Below, piece after piece: positions 1 to 8,931 of a stretch of DNA of 64,000 bases; the stretch's first letter is position 1; each line of letters starts with the position of its first letter. The notes under the pieces were generated by a model, which was not told the DNA's origin, did no database searches, and was given only the letters and a program-made list of their open reading frames with translations. The DNA is from JBLNDJ01 sp050261515. GTDB taxonomy: Bacteria > Acidobacteriota > Terriglobia > Bryobacterales > Bryobacteraceae. The stretch lies in assembly GCA_050261515.1 (NCBI GenBank), contig JBLNDJ010000009.1, positions 42,948-106,947 of the forward strand, in the 5' to 3' direction. The position numbers and the translations under genes are program-made.

Positions 1-2
1 TG

Positions 3-272
3 CTGATCTGCGGCAGCGGCGTGGGCGCGTCGGTGGCGGCGAACAAACACCCCGGCATACGAGCCGGGCTTTGCCACGACACTTACTCGGCGCATCAGGG
101 CGTCGAGCATGACGACATGAATGTGCTGGTGCTGGGCGCGCGCGTCATCGGCCCCGCGCTGGCGAGCGAGTTGGTTCGCGCGTTTCTTGGCGCGCGGTTT
201 TCGGGCGAGGAGCGCCACGTGCGCCGCCTTGCCAAGGTCAAGGCCATCGAACTCCGTTATTTTCATGGCTGA
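3..272 (+). CDS. rpiB: Ribose-5-phosphate isomerase B family, C-terminal part (5' end outside window)
   Basis: Interconverts ribulose 5-phosphate and ribose 5-phosphate in the non-oxidative pentose phosphate pathway. The visible 89 residues begin in the active-site loop (C-G-S-G-V-G), continue with the A-N-K...G-I-R-A-G-L-C-H-D segment, and contain N-V-L-V-L-G-A-R-V-I-G, the RpiB/LacAB signature. The tail has the usual E-R-H-V-R-R-L phosphate-binding arginines. The start lies upstream of the window. The stop overlaps the next gene by 8 bases (ATGGCTGA), so the two are probably co-transcribed. LacA/LacB would look similar, but a lone gene favours RpiB. Confidence 0.88.
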   Translation: MICGSGVGASVAANKHPGIRAGLCHDTYSAHQGVEHDDMNVLVLGARVIGPALASELVRAFLGARFSGEERHVRRLAKVKAIELRYFHG

Positions 273-891
273 GATCACCACACTTTTCTGGGACATCGGC
301 GGCGTGCTGCTCACCAACGCGTGGGATCACATACAGCGGATGCGCGCCGTCGAGCATTTCGGCCTCGAGGCCGAGGCCTTTGAGACGCGCCACAGGCAGG
401 TGGTCGCCGCATTCGAAACCCACGAGATCACGCTTCAGGAATACCTTTGGGAAACGGTGTTCTACGATCCCCGGCCGTTCGAGCCCGCCGAGTTCAAGCG
501 GTTCATGTTCGCCCAATCGCAGGCGTGCCGGAAGGCGATGCAGCTCATCGGGGAGCTGAGCCGCACACGCCGCTACACGATGGCTTCGATCAACAACGAG
601 TCGCTCGAGCTCAACCTCTACCGCATCCGCCAGTTCAATCTGCGGGACTATCTGAGCGTGTTTTTCAGCTCGTGCTTCCTCGGCGTTCGAAAGCCGGACA
701 GGCTGATTTACTGCCGCGCACTCGAGATGCTCCAGCGCACGCCGGCCGAGTGCATCCTAATCGACGACCGGCCGCAGAACCTCGAAGCGCCGCGCGCGAT
801 GGGCATGCGGACGATCCATCACCGGGGCTCGACGCTGCTTCGCGAAGAACTGGCGGCGAATGGAATCGAGGTCGCGCTAGCGGGAGCGTAG
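265..891 (+). CDS. HAD-family phosphatase
   Basis: A 208-residue haloacid-dehalogenase-type hydrolase. Motif I is F-W-D-I-G-G-V-L, the D-x-G-G-V-L variant of the YihX/epoxide-hydrolase-like subgroup. Motif II is S-I-N-N-E-S near residue 110. The motif III lysine is in G-V-R-K-P-D, and motif IV is I-L-I-D-D-R-P-Q-N. The start at 265 is chosen because it places motif I at the N-terminus and gives translational coupling to rpiB. The substrate cannot be read from sequence, but a sugar phosphate is likely from the neighbour. The 3' end overlaps the convergent PHP gene by 15 bases. Confidence 0.85.
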   Translation: MAEITTLFWDIGGVLLTNAWDHIQRMRAVEHFGLEAEAFETRHRQVVAAFETHEITLQEYLWETVFYDPRPFEPAEFKRFMFAQSQACRKAMQLIGELSRTRRYTMASINNESLELNLYRIRQFNLRDYLSVFFSSCFLGVRKPDRLIYCRALEMLQRTPAECILIDDRPQNLEAPRAMGMRTIHHRGSTLLREELAANGIEVALAGA

Positions 892-1653
892 CGTCAGAAA
901 GTCGCTGCCGGTGAGCCCGCACTCCTTCGCGATTTCGAGGCCGTAGGAGATGTCTCCGATCCCCTTAATGTGGCCGTTCGAGCCGAAGGTGAATTTCGCG
1001 CCGGCGGCTTTGGCGGCGCGAACGAAGGCCGGGCTCGGGATGCGGAACTTGGTATTCAGTTCGATCGCCACATGGTTCTTCACGGCCGCGCCGATCAGGC
1101 GTTTCATGCGCTCGGGCGTCCACAGTTCGTCGTAGCGGGATTTCATGCTTTCGGGCAGATAGGTCGGGTTTGCCCAGACCTGAATGGGCTGCGCGAGCAC
1201 CTTCTCGTTGAAGGCGACGTAGCGCTCCATGAAATCCTGCGCGTCGTCGAAGCGCACGCCGTCAAGCCAGAGCATGACGTTCCTGCCGCGATCGGGAAAA
1301 ATCAGCGCGTCGGCCGCGATGTAGTCGAGCCGCGCGAGGTTGTCCTTCGACAGGCACTTGCGCCACTCGAAGCCGTAGACCTGAAGCCCGCGATAGACCG
1401 GCTGGCCTTGGAATTTGTCGAGAAAGGCGGCGAGCGTGGCGTCGTCGTGGATCTCGCCCGCGCAGCCGCCCTCGGCCAGAACGCCGAACTTGACGCCGAG
1501 CTTCTGAGACAGCGCCGTCACTTCGGCCGGCGCCAATTCTTTCGGCCCGCTGCCGCCCTCGCTATCGGTATGGACGTGCAGATCGGCGCGCGGAAGTTCG
1601 GATGCCATTGCCAGCGCTGCCGCGAGAATCAACTGCGAAAAAGTTCGGAACAT
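877..1653 (-). CDS. PHP-domain putative metal-dependent hydrolase, exported
   Basis: A 258-residue protein with an N-terminal hydrophobic segment (M-F-R-T-F-S-Q-L-I-L-A-A-A-L-A) that looks like a signal peptide. Then comes D-L-H-V-H-T-D-S, the first metal-binding motif of the PHP (polymerase and histidinol phosphatase) superfamily. Later conserved pieces are V-A-I-E-L-N-T near residue 205 and F-G-S-N-G-H near residue 235. PHP proteins usually hydrolyse phosphoesters through a metal cluster; the substrate here is unknown. The ATG at 1653 begins one base after the stop of the upstream oxidoreductase gene, so the pair forms a tight operon. Confidence 0.8.
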   Translation of the reverse strand: MFRTFSQLILAAALAMASELPRADLHVHTDSEGGSGPKELAPAEVTALSQKLGVKFGVLAEGGCAGEIHDDATLAAFLDKFQGQPVYRGLQVYGFEWRKCLSKDNLARLDYIAADALIFPDRGRNVMLWLDGVRFDDAQDFMERYVAFNEKVLAQPIQVWANPTYLPESMKSRYDELWTPERMKRLIGAAVKNHVAIELNTKFRIPSPAFVRAAKAAGAKFTFGSNGHIKGIGDISYGLEIAKECGLTGSDFLTLRSR

Positions 1654-1654
1654 A

Positions 1655-2947
1655 TCAGCTCTCCAGGGCAAAGTAAGGCTTGTTCGTCTTCCACTTCCCG
1701 CGCGTGAAATCCGGAAACGGCACGGGCGCGCTGCCTTTGGCGATCGATGCCTCGGAAAGCGGCACAGGCGCGGTCATGACCACCGAGTCGTAGATGTCGA
1801 GCGGCAGCGGCTTGCCGTCGCGCGCCGCTTCGAGAAACAGCTTGATTTCGAGGTAATCGGGCGCGCCGTGGGCGACCTCGCCGGTCTTCAGCGTGCTCGC
1901 GGCCTGGCGCACCTGACGGTGCCAGACGTGGTCGTACTTTTCCTGATACGGCTCGAAGTCTTCCCAGGCGTGATCGCTCGCGGCGCCTTTCTCGATGTAG
2001 ATCGCGTTGTGCTCGTGGCTGTAGACGCCGCTGGTGCCGGAAACCTGCCAGCGGTTGTCGTAAGGCCGCGGCGACACCATGTCGTTGTAGACCACGATGG
2101 TCTTGCCCTGGATCGTGCGGATGACCGTGACGACGATGTCGCCCTGCTTGAACTTCTGCTTCGCCATCGGATGACCGGCGCCGAACTTCTTCTCGAAGTG
2201 CCGGTTCACGCTGGCGGCGCGCGTCGCGGTGGCGGTCAGGTACTCGGGGTAGTCGCCGCAGTTGATGTCCATCCAGCTCAGCACAGGGCCCAGGCCGTGG
2301 GTCGGATACTGATCGGCGTTGCGGTCGATGAGATACTTCGCGGGCCAGCGGGGTACGCCCTGGTCGAAGAACCAGACGTCGTTGCAATCGTGCGCGTAGG
2401 CGCAGTGGGCGTGCGTGATTTCGCCGAGCAGGCCCTTGCGGATCATGTTCAGCACCGCGAGATTGTCCCTGCGGAAGCTCCAGTTCTCGAGCATCATGCA
2501 GGGCGTCCTGGTCTGCTCCTGCGTATCGACGAGCTGCCAGCATTCCTCGATCGTGAGCGCGGCGGGCACTTCGACGGCGGTGTACTTGCCGGCGCGCATG
2601 CCGTAGACTGCCATCGGCGTATGCAGCTCCCAGGGCGTCGCGATGAGGACGGCATCGACGTCGGCGCGCGCGATCAGGCGCTTGTAGTCCTCCTCGCCGG
2701 TGTAGCCCTCGGGCCTGGCGCGCCCGGACGCCGTCACCATGTCCTGGGCTTTGGCGAGGTGGTCCATATTGGTGTCGCACAGCGCCGTGATGTGCGCATA
2801 CTCGAACAGCAGCGCGATTTCGAGCAGGCTGCTGCCCCGGCCGCCGGTTCCGACGACGCCGAGGCGGACAGGCTTCGCCTCCCCTAACGCTCGCGACCCA
2901 AGCGTAAGGCCCGCGCCCGCCACTCCGATAAAGTCTCTGCGCTTCAT
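1655..2947 (-). CDS. Gfo/Idh/MocA-family oxidoreductase, Tat-exported
   Basis: A 430-residue NAD(P)-dependent sugar or inositol dehydrogenase-like protein. It starts with M-K-R-R-D-F-I-G-V-A-G-A, a twin-arginine signal, so it probably acts outside the cytoplasm, where a tightly bound cofactor would be needed. The Rossmann fold starts at R-L-G-V-V-G-T-G-G-R-G. The E-V-P-A-A-L-T segment corresponds to the family E-K-P motif with the lysine replaced by valine. A C-terminal Gfo/Idh/MocA alpha/beta domain follows. Exported members are very common in Acidobacteriota and Planctomycetota. It is the first gene of an operon with the PHP protein. The exact substrate is unknown. Confidence 0.86.
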   Translation of the reverse strand: MKRRDFIGVAGAGLTLGSRALGEAKPVRLGVVGTGGRGSSLLEIALLFEYAHITALCDTNMDHLAKAQDMVTASGRARPEGYTGEEDYKRLIARADVDAVLIATPWELHTPMAVYGMRAGKYTAVEVPAALTIEECWQLVDTQEQTRTPCMMLENWSFRRDNLAVLNMIRKGLLGEITHAHCAYAHDCNDVWFFDQGVPRWPAKYLIDRNADQYPTHGLGPVLSWMDINCGDYPEYLTATATRAASVNRHFEKKFGAGHPMAKQKFKQGDIVVTVIRTIQGKTIVVYNDMVSPRPYDNRWQVSGTSGVYSHEHNAIYIEKGAASDHAWEDFEPYQEKYDHVWHRQVRQAASTLKTGEVAHGAPDYLEIKLFLEAARDGKPLPLDIYDSVVMTAPVPLSEASIAKGSAPVPFPDFTRGKWKTNKPYFALES

Positions 2948-3027
2948 GCCTCGCCTCCTAGGACAGCATACAAGCTGTGAGGGGCGAAGGGATATGCTTC
3001 ACTCCTGGTGAAGCAGGCGTGCATGTT

Positions 3028-5076
3028 TCAGCTGTACTGGCGCTCGATGCCAAGTTTTTTCATTCTCGACTGGAGGGTGGTGCGGCGGAGGCCGAGGCGG
3101 GCGGCGGCTCCGTCTGGGCCCGAGATCTTGCCTCCCGACTCTTCGAGCGCGCGGAGGATTCGCTCGCGCTCGGCGGACTCCTGCAGGCGGGCGGATCTCG
3201 GGGCAGCCGATAGTGAGCGGGCAAATTCGGGCAGTGCGATCTGGAGCACGGGGCCCGGGCTGAGGATTACCGAGCGCTCGATCACGTTCTGCAACTCGCG
3301 GATGTTGCCCGGCCACTGGTAGCGCCCGAGGCGCTCCATATCCTCCGATGAGATCGATTCGATCGGCCGGTTCAGCCGTCTCGCGTACTTCTGCGTGAAG
3401 AAGCGGACCAGCAGCGGAATGTCGCCGTTGCGCTCGCGCAGCGGCGGCACGGTGAGCGGGAAGACGTGCAGGCGGTAGTAGAGGTCGCTGCGGAATCTCC
3501 CCTCGTCTACCATCTGTTTCAGATTGCGGTTGGTGGCGGCGATGAAGCGCACGTCGACACGCAGGGTGCGGTTGCCGCCCAGGCGCTCGAACTCCTGTTC
3601 CTGGATGGCGCGCAGCAGCTTCGATTGCAGCTCGAGCGGAATCTCGCCGATCTCGTCGAGAAACAGCGTCCCCTGGTGCGCGAGTTCAAAGCGCCCAACC
3701 TTCTGCGCGAACGCTCCGGTGAATGCGCCCTTTTCGTGGCCGAACAATTCGCTTTCAAGCAGCGTGGCCGGAATGGCGGCGCAGTTCACCTTGATGAACG
3801 ACTTCCCCGCCCGCGGGCTCAGATCGTGAATCGCGCGCGCGACGAGTTCCTTGCCGGTTCCGGTTTCGCCTTCGATCAGGACGGTGGCGCCGGTGGGCGC
3901 AACCACGCGCACCCCGTGCAGCACGGCTTGAAACGCCGGGCTCTCGCCGATCATGCTGCCGATGTTCTGGTCCAGGCGGATCTCGTCTTCGAGGTACAAC
4001 TTCTCGGTGGCAAGCTTGTCCTTGATCGCGGAGAGTTCTCGATAGGCGAGGGCGTTTTCCGTGGCGATGGCGATCTGGCGCGCCGCCTGCGAGAGCAGAT
4101 CGATCTCGTCGTCACTAAACGGCTCGCCGCTCTGCCGCATCAGGTCGAGCGCCCCCAGGATCCCGTTGCCGGAAACCAGCGGAATGGAGCAGCCGGAGCG
4201 GAATCCGAACTCGATGTACTTGCGGTAGATCGGCGAGGGGAAGCGCTCGAAATCGCACCCTACGGTCGCGACCGGCTTCCCGGTGGCGATCGCTTCGCCG
4301 AGCGGGAGGCCTTCGGGACGCCCGGAGGTCTCCTTGGGAATCACCATCTCCAGGCCCGCCGGCGAGTGCAGGCCGGTGAGGTGCACCTCGCCGGTGGCCT
4401 TGTCGAGCAGCGTCATCACCGCTGAATCGTGGGCGACTACACGCGAGAGCTGCTCGGAGATGGCTGGAAACAGCTCCTCGAGCGGGAGCTTCGAGACGAG
4501 CGCGTTGGTGATGTCGAACAGCGCCCGCATGCGGTCGTGCTCGTGCTGCAGCGCCTGGCGCGCGAGGTAGCCGTCCACCGAGACCGCGAACTCGGAGGCG
4601 ACGCGCTCGAGGAACCGCAGTTCCTCTTCGTCCGCCTGGTAAGGTTCGCGAAAGCCGAAACCGAGGATGCCGAGGCGGCGGCCGCCGGTCGAAAGCGGCA
4701 CCAGAATCAGGGCCTGGATTCCTTTTTCGATCGCTTCCTGGAGGCCGTCTCCGCAGCGCGTTTTGTCTTCGAGCGGGGAGAGCGCGAGCGGCTTCTGCTC
4801 GCGCCAGACCCAGGCGCCGGCATGTTCCGCGGCAGTCGAGATCTCGCCCGTATTCTTGTGCGTGTACGGGATGTCGGTCGAGACGGCGTGCACGCGCAGC
4901 ACGTCGCGGGCGGCGTCGTGCAGGACGAGCGACAGAAAATCGAACGCTACTACCCGGCGGAGCGAGACGGCCAGTCCGTCGCAGAGCGTGGCCAGATCGC
5001 TGTGCCCGGAGATCGATTGGGAGAGATCGAACAGAGCCCGATAGATCTCGGAATCCCGAATTGCCACAGGTATCAT
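3028..5076 (-). CDS. Sigma-54-dependent transcriptional activator with GAF domains (FhlA-like)
   Basis: About 682 residues: two GAF sensor domains (roughly 15-170 and 190-345), an AAA+ domain and a C-terminal Fis-type helix-turn-helix. Walker A is G-E-T-G-T-G-K-E, the sigma-54 contact loop is G-A-F-T-G-A, and Walker B is G-T-L-F-L-D-E-I-G-E. The HTH follows G-P-D-G-A-A-A-R-L-G-L-R-R-T-T-L. There is no receiver domain, so activation probably comes from a small molecule binding a GAF domain, as in FhlA or NorR. The start is uncertain: ATG at 5076 is preferred over GTG at 5112, and neither has a clear ribosome site. Targets are unknown. Confidence 0.9.
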   Translation of the reverse strand: MIPVAIRDSEIYRALFDLSQSISGHSDLATLCDGLAVSLRRVVAFDFLSLVLHDAARDVLRVHAVSTDIPYTHKNTGEISTAAEHAGAWVWREQKPLALSPLEDKTRCGDGLQEAIEKGIQALILVPLSTGGRRLGILGFGFREPYQADEEELRFLERVASEFAVSVDGYLARQALQHEHDRMRALFDITNALVSKLPLEELFPAISEQLSRVVAHDSAVMTLLDKATGEVHLTGLHSPAGLEMVIPKETSGRPEGLPLGEAIATGKPVATVGCDFERFPSPIYRKYIEFGFRSGCSIPLVSGNGILGALDLMRQSGEPFSDDEIDLLSQAARQIAIATENALAYRELSAIKDKLATEKLYLEDEIRLDQNIGSMIGESPAFQAVLHGVRVVAPTGATVLIEGETGTGKELVARAIHDLSPRAGKSFIKVNCAAIPATLLESELFGHEKGAFTGAFAQKVGRFELAHQGTLFLDEIGEIPLELQSKLLRAIQEQEFERLGGNRTLRVDVRFIAATNRNLKQMVDEGRFRSDLYYRLHVFPLTVPPLRERNGDIPLLVRFFTQKYARRLNRPIESISSEDMERLGRYQWPGNIRELQNVIERSVILSPGPVLQIALPEFARSLSAAPRSARLQESAERERILRALEESGGKISGPDGAAARLGLRRTTLQSRMKKLGIERQYS

Positions 5077-5565
5077 GGTATCAAGCCGCAAAAATTCAGC
5101 CGTGATGAACACGGATGAACGCCGATCTTATTAGTCAAAGCTTCCCGTCGTTTCCTGGAATCCGTGCGCAGCTTGCTTCAGGACCCAGCGGATCGCGCGC
5201 GAGGCGGCGACGAAATCAGAATGAGTACAGCGTGCCGGAGATTCGTCATTTGCTAAGTCAGATGCCGGAACCGGCACTCAGTAAAAACACCGCCAGCCCC
5301 GTCGAAGCGATGCCTTCGCATTCGCTGCACTCCGGGTTGCCGCCAAGCCGGCATGGCAGCACTTCCGTGACCATGTCCGCCGAGACGCAGGCAGTAACCT
5401 GCGCGAAGATGCACCCAGCGGGCGGCTCGCCAGCCTGACTCGCGCGGGGCGGAGGCGCAGCACCAGTTCGAGGATTCGATTGACCGGGGCGTCTTGCAGT
5501 TCGCGGGTCTTTGCCGCGGCGAATTGGCTACCGGAGTGCACACTCTCCAGCGTGAGGTATGCGCG
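5077..5565. other. Intergenic region of about 490 bp, no convincing gene
   Basis: Upstream region shared by the divergent sigma-54 activator gene and the first STAS-like gene. Open frames here are compositional shadows. A 38-codon minus-strand frame at 5258-5374 contains a C-x2-C pair and a hydrophobic C-terminus, but it has no supporting ribosome site. No -24/-12 promoter with correct GG-N10-GC spacing was found near the downstream gene. Confidence 0.4.
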
Positions 5566-5832
5566 ATGATTTGCGTGACCACGGGAGAGGAGCGCGGGCG
5601 CACGACGATCACGGTGGACGGCTGCCTCTCGGCGGAGGACGCGCGAGTGCTGGAGGCGTGCTGTCTTCAGGCGCTCACGCGGGGCGCGCCGGTCGATTTG
5701 TTCCTGCGAGACGTCGCGGCGGTCGATCCCTCCGGACGCGAGATGCTGTGCCGCATGGCGTCCAGGGGCGTGCACCTGCTGGCAAGCGGCGTGTACACGT
5801 CCTACCTGGTGCGGGAGCTTTCGAAACGATGA
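5566..5832 (+). CDS. Small STAS-like (anti-sigma-factor antagonist-like) protein
   Basis: An 88-residue protein with the STAS-type pattern: beta strands around T-T-I-T-V-D-G-C-L, a helix, then V-D-L-F-L-R-D-V-A-A-V-D-P-S-G-R-E-M-L, the place where SpoIIAA-type proteins carry the phosphorylatable serine. The ATG at 5566 is preferred because a GAGG site lies about 8 bases upstream; the longer frame from 5494 lacks one. It could act in partner switching. No kinase or sigma factor lies nearby, so the partner is unknown. A second STAS-like gene follows after 67 bases. Confidence 0.6.
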   Translation: MICVTTGEERGRTTITVDGCLSAEDARVLEACCLQALTRGAPVDLFLRDVAAVDPSGREMLCRMASRGVHLLASGVYTSYLVRELSKR

Positions 5833-5899
5833 GCGGGTCCCTGGCCCGGGCGCGGCTGGCGGGCTTGTTGGAACGGCGCGTGCGAGGACGCCGGCGGCG

Positions 5900-6190
5900 A
5901 TGATGGACATGTACCAGCACGACGGAGCTACGACGTTCCGGTTCGTGCTACGCGGGGAGTTGTCGGGCAAAGCGGTGGAAGAACTGGAGCAGGCGTGGCA
6001 AACGGCGCAGTCGGTGGCGCGCGGGAAGGAGTTTGTCGTCGATATCTCCGGCGTGACGGCGACCGGGGCAGCCGGGGCCGCGCTGCTGGTCCGGCTCCGG
6101 GAGATGGGCGCGCGCGTCCTGGGCGAGCCGGTGTATTCTGACACTTGCTCCGACAGATTGCATGCCTGGTCGCGGCCGCGGCGTCGCTAG
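5900..6190 (+). CDS. Second small STAS-like protein
   Basis: A 96-residue protein of the same style as its upstream neighbour: F-R-F-V-L-R-G-E-L-S-G, a helix rich in E and A, then F-V-V-D-I-S-G-V-T-A-T-G-A-A-G-A. The residues after V-D-I-S-G-V occupy the STAS phosphorylation position; threonines rather than an obvious serine are present at the turn. The C-terminal tail (residues about 80-96, arginine-rich) overlaps the start of the FAD oxidoreductase gene by 46 bases, which suggests coupling or a shorter true reading of one of the two genes. The function is inferred from fold pattern only. Confidence 0.5.
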   Translation: MMDMYQHDGATTFRFVLRGELSGKAVEELEQAWQTAQSVARGKEFVVDISGVTATGAAGAALLVRLREMGARVLGEPVYSDTCSDRLHAWSRPRRR

Positions 6191-7944
6191 CTGCCGCCGG
6201 TGAATATCGCCTGTTCGATCCGTCCGCGGTTCCAGCTACGGGAGACCCGTCGGTCGCAGTAGTCAGCGTCGCGAAGCCTGCCCGCGTGCAGCGGCTCGAC
6301 TGCCCGGTGGTGATCGCCGGCGGGGGGGTGGGCGGGGTGGCGGCGGCTCTGGCCGCGGTCCGGGAGGGCGTCCGCGCCTGCCTTACGGAGCCCACGCGCT
6401 GGCTCGGCGGCCAGATGACCGCGCAAGCGGTTTCCGCTCTCGACGAGAACCAGTGGATCGAAGGCGCCGGCGCGGCGCGGTCTTACCAGGACTTGCGCCG
6501 GCGGATTCGCAGCGCATACGGCGGACGGCCGAATCCCGGCGCGTGCTGGGTGAGCCGGCTGTGCTTCGAGCCGGCAGCCGGCGTGCGCGTGCTCGACGAT
6601 CTGCTCGCCCCGCACGTGAAATCGGGGCTCGTGCGCGTGATGCTCCGCACCGTGCCGGTCGAGGCGCGGCGGGAACGCGGCACGATCTCCGTTCTGAGGA
6701 CTTACAGCTTCGAGACGCGGACGTTCACCGACCTGCGCGGCCGCGTTTTCATCGACGCCACGGAACTCGGCGACCTGCTTCCGATGGCGGGCGCCAGCTT
6801 CAGGACGGGAGCCGAGTCGCGGGCCGAGACCGGTGAGCCGGACGCTCCGGCCGTAGCCGATCCCGGGGCAATCCAGAGCTTCACGTATCCGTTTGTTCTC
6901 TCGCGCGGCGATGCGGGCGGGATTCCGTTTTCGAAGCCGGCCGCCTATGAGCAACTGTCGGCGCAGTACAGCTTCCGCATCGATTACGGAGGCGGCAAGG
7001 TCCTCGAGTACGGCATGTACGATCACCGCGAGGGCACGCCGGGGCCGTTCTGGACATACCGCCGGCTGATCGCGGCCGAGGGAGCCGACCTGGCGATGAT
7101 CAATTGGCCGGGCAACGACGCATGCAACCCCGGTTATATCTCGGAGGATCCGCTTACCGCCGCGCGCGCGTTTCAGTACGGCAAGCAGGTGGCGCTCGGT
7201 TTCGCGTGGTGGCTGAAGCACGAGGCTCCGAACGCGGGCGGGCGCGGGTTCGCGGATCTGGTGCTGCGGGGAGACGTGCTCGGCAGCGCGGACGGACTGT
7301 CGCTCTACCCGTACATCCGGGAGGCGCGCCGGATGGCCGCGCTCACGACGGTTCGCGAGCAGGACGTCGCCGAGCCCTGGCAGGCCGGCGCGCGCGCACG
7401 CGCGTACAACGACACGGCGGGGATCGGATTCTACCCGCTCGACATACACGGATGCCGCGAGCCCAAGCCGCTGCCGCGCGCCAAGCCGTACCAGATTCCG
7501 TTCGGCGCACTCATCTCGCGGGAGATTCCGAACCTGCTGGCTGGAGCGAAGAACCTCGGCGTGACGCACATCACCAACGGCGCCTACCGGGAGCATCCCA
7601 CCGAGTGGGCCATCGGGGAAGCCGTGGGCACGCTGGCCGCCGCCGCGGTCCGAGCCCTCCGCCATCCTGCCGAGATCTATCGCGACCCGCAGCGGCTGCG
7701 AGCCGTGCAGTTGCGGCTGCTGGCCGCGGGGCATCCTCTAGTCTGGTTCGACGACGTGACGCCGGCGCATCCTGCCTTCGCCGCCATCCAGGAGGCGGCC
7801 CTCAACGGCCTGATGCCGCCCGCGGAGGATTCGCTCCACTTTCGTCCGGACGACATGGTCACCGGGGAAGAGGCAAAGGGGCTCCCCGCTCCCATCCGGC
7901 GAGCCGATTTCGCGCGGCGACTCTCAGGCCGAACGATCGATTGA
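6145..7944 (+). CDS. Exported FAD-dependent oxidoreductase
   Basis: A 599-residue flavoprotein of the FAD_oxidored (PF12831-like) group. The N-terminus (L-R-Q-I-A-C-L-V-A-A-A-A-S-L-A-A-A-G) is a signal peptide. The dinucleotide-binding motif V-I-A-G-G-G-V-G-G-V-A-A-A follows near residue 57, then the W-L-G-G-Q-M-T segment typical of the family, and a second FAD-contact region N-L-L-A-G-A-K-N-L-G near residue 465. The start is a TTG at 6145, picked because it gives the signal peptide; a ribosome site is weak. Members occur often in Acidobacteriota polysaccharide loci, but the reaction is unknown. Confidence 0.8.
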   Translation: MLRQIACLVAAAASLAAAGEYRLFDPSAVPATGDPSVAVVSVAKPARVQRLDCPVVIAGGGVGGVAAALAAVREGVRACLTEPTRWLGGQMTAQAVSALDENQWIEGAGAARSYQDLRRRIRSAYGGRPNPGACWVSRLCFEPAAGVRVLDDLLAPHVKSGLVRVMLRTVPVEARRERGTISVLRTYSFETRTFTDLRGRVFIDATELGDLLPMAGASFRTGAESRAETGEPDAPAVADPGAIQSFTYPFVLSRGDAGGIPFSKPAAYEQLSAQYSFRIDYGGGKVLEYGMYDHREGTPGPFWTYRRLIAAEGADLAMINWPGNDACNPGYISEDPLTAARAFQYGKQVALGFAWWLKHEAPNAGGRGFADLVLRGDVLGSADGLSLYPYIREARRMAALTTVREQDVAEPWQAGARARAYNDTAGIGFYPLDIHGCREPKPLPRAKPYQIPFGALISREIPNLLAGAKNLGVTHITNGAYREHPTEWAIGEAVGTLAAAAVRALRHPAEIYRDPQRLRAVQLRLLAAGHPLVWFDDVTPAHPAFAAIQEAALNGLMPPAEDSLHFRPDDMVTGEEAKGLPAPIRRADFARRLSGRTID

Positions 7945-8922
7945 CGCCATCGACGCCGGCGCGTAGCGCTCGCCCGCGACCTGCGATTGCGGCATGGCGG
8001 CTTCGAGTTCGGCGGCTTCGGCGGGCGACAGCCTGATTTCCGCCGCGGCCGCGTTCTCTTCGAGATACTTCCTGCGCTTGGTGCCCGGGATCGGGATGAC
8101 GTCTTCACCCTTCGAGAGAACCCACGCGAGCGCGAGCTGGCCCGGCGTTACGCCGCGGCGCGTCGCTATAGCGCGCACCCGCTCGACCAGCGCGCGGTTC
8201 TTCTCGAACGCGCCGCCGGCAAGCCGCGGATAGCGTTCCGCGCGGAAATCGCCGGGACCGAAATCCGCCGGCTTGTTGTAGGCGCCGGTCAGGAAGCCGC
8301 GGCCGAGCGGGCTATACGGCACGAAGCCGATTCCCAGTTCGCGGACCGCGGGCAGAATCTCCGCCTCCACGTGACGCTCCCAAAGCGAATACTCCGTTTG
8401 GAGCGCCGTAATCGGATGCACCTTGTGCGCGCGCCGGATGGTCGCCGGCGACGCTTCCGAAAGACCGAGATACCTCACCTTCCCAGCCCGGACCAGATCG
8501 GCCATTGCGCCCACGGTGTCTTCGATCGGCGTCTGCGGATCGACGCGGTGCTGGTAGTAGAGGTCGATATGATCGGTTCCGAGCCGTTTGAGCGAGGCGT
8601 CGCAGGCCGACTTGACGTACTCCGGCCGCCCGCTGACGGCCCAGTACGACGGGTCGTCCTTCTTGCGCACGTTGCCGAACTTCGTGGCGAGGAAGAACTC
8701 GCCGCGGCGCGGGCGGATGGCCTTGCCCACGAGTTCCTCGTTGTCGCCGATGCCGTACATATCCGCGGTGTCCAGGAAGTTTATGCCGAGCTCGAGCGCG
8801 CGCAGAATCGTGGCGGCGGATTCTGCGTCGTTCCTTTCGCCGTAAAATTCGCTCATCCCCATGCAGCCGAGGCCCATGCGGGAGACGACCGCGCCTTGCG
8901 ACCCGAGTTTTCGTTTTTCCAT
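7924..8922 (-). CDS. Aldo/keto reductase
   Basis: A 332-residue NADPH-dependent (beta/alpha)8-barrel reductase. The start is M-E-K-R-K-L-G-S-Q-G. The catalytic tetrad is visible: D in F-L-D-T-A-D-M-Y-G, Y in the same motif, K in F-L-A-T-K-F-G, and H in D-L-Y-Y-Q-H-R. The C-terminal cofactor segment I-P-I-P-G-T-K-R-R-K-Y-L is typical of AKR13-like proteins. A GGAA site precedes ATG 8922. It lies 9 bases after the stop of a second aldo/keto reductase gene, so the two form an operon. It overlaps the convergent FAD oxidoreductase by 21 bases. Confidence 0.9.
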   Translation of the reverse strand: MEKRKLGSQGAVVSRMGLGCMGMSEFYGERNDAESAATILRALELGINFLDTADMYGIGDNEELVGKAIRPRRGEFFLATKFGNVRKKDDPSYWAVSGRPEYVKSACDASLKRLGTDHIDLYYQHRVDPQTPIEDTVGAMADLVRAGKVRYLGLSEASPATIRRAHKVHPITALQTEYSLWERHVEAEILPAVRELGIGFVPYSPLGRGFLTGAYNKPADFGPGDFRAERYPRLAGGAFEKNRALVERVRAIATRRGVTPGQLALAWVLSKGEDVIPIPGTKRRKYLEENAAAAEIRLSPAEAAELEAAMPQSQVAGERYAPASMASIDRSA

Positions 8923-8931
8923 GTCGGTTCC

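Noticed and set aside
5258..5374. 38-codon minus-strand ORF with C-x2-C and a hydrophobic end
   Set aside because: No ribosome site, and its upstream frame looks like compositional shadow; left inside the intergenic description.
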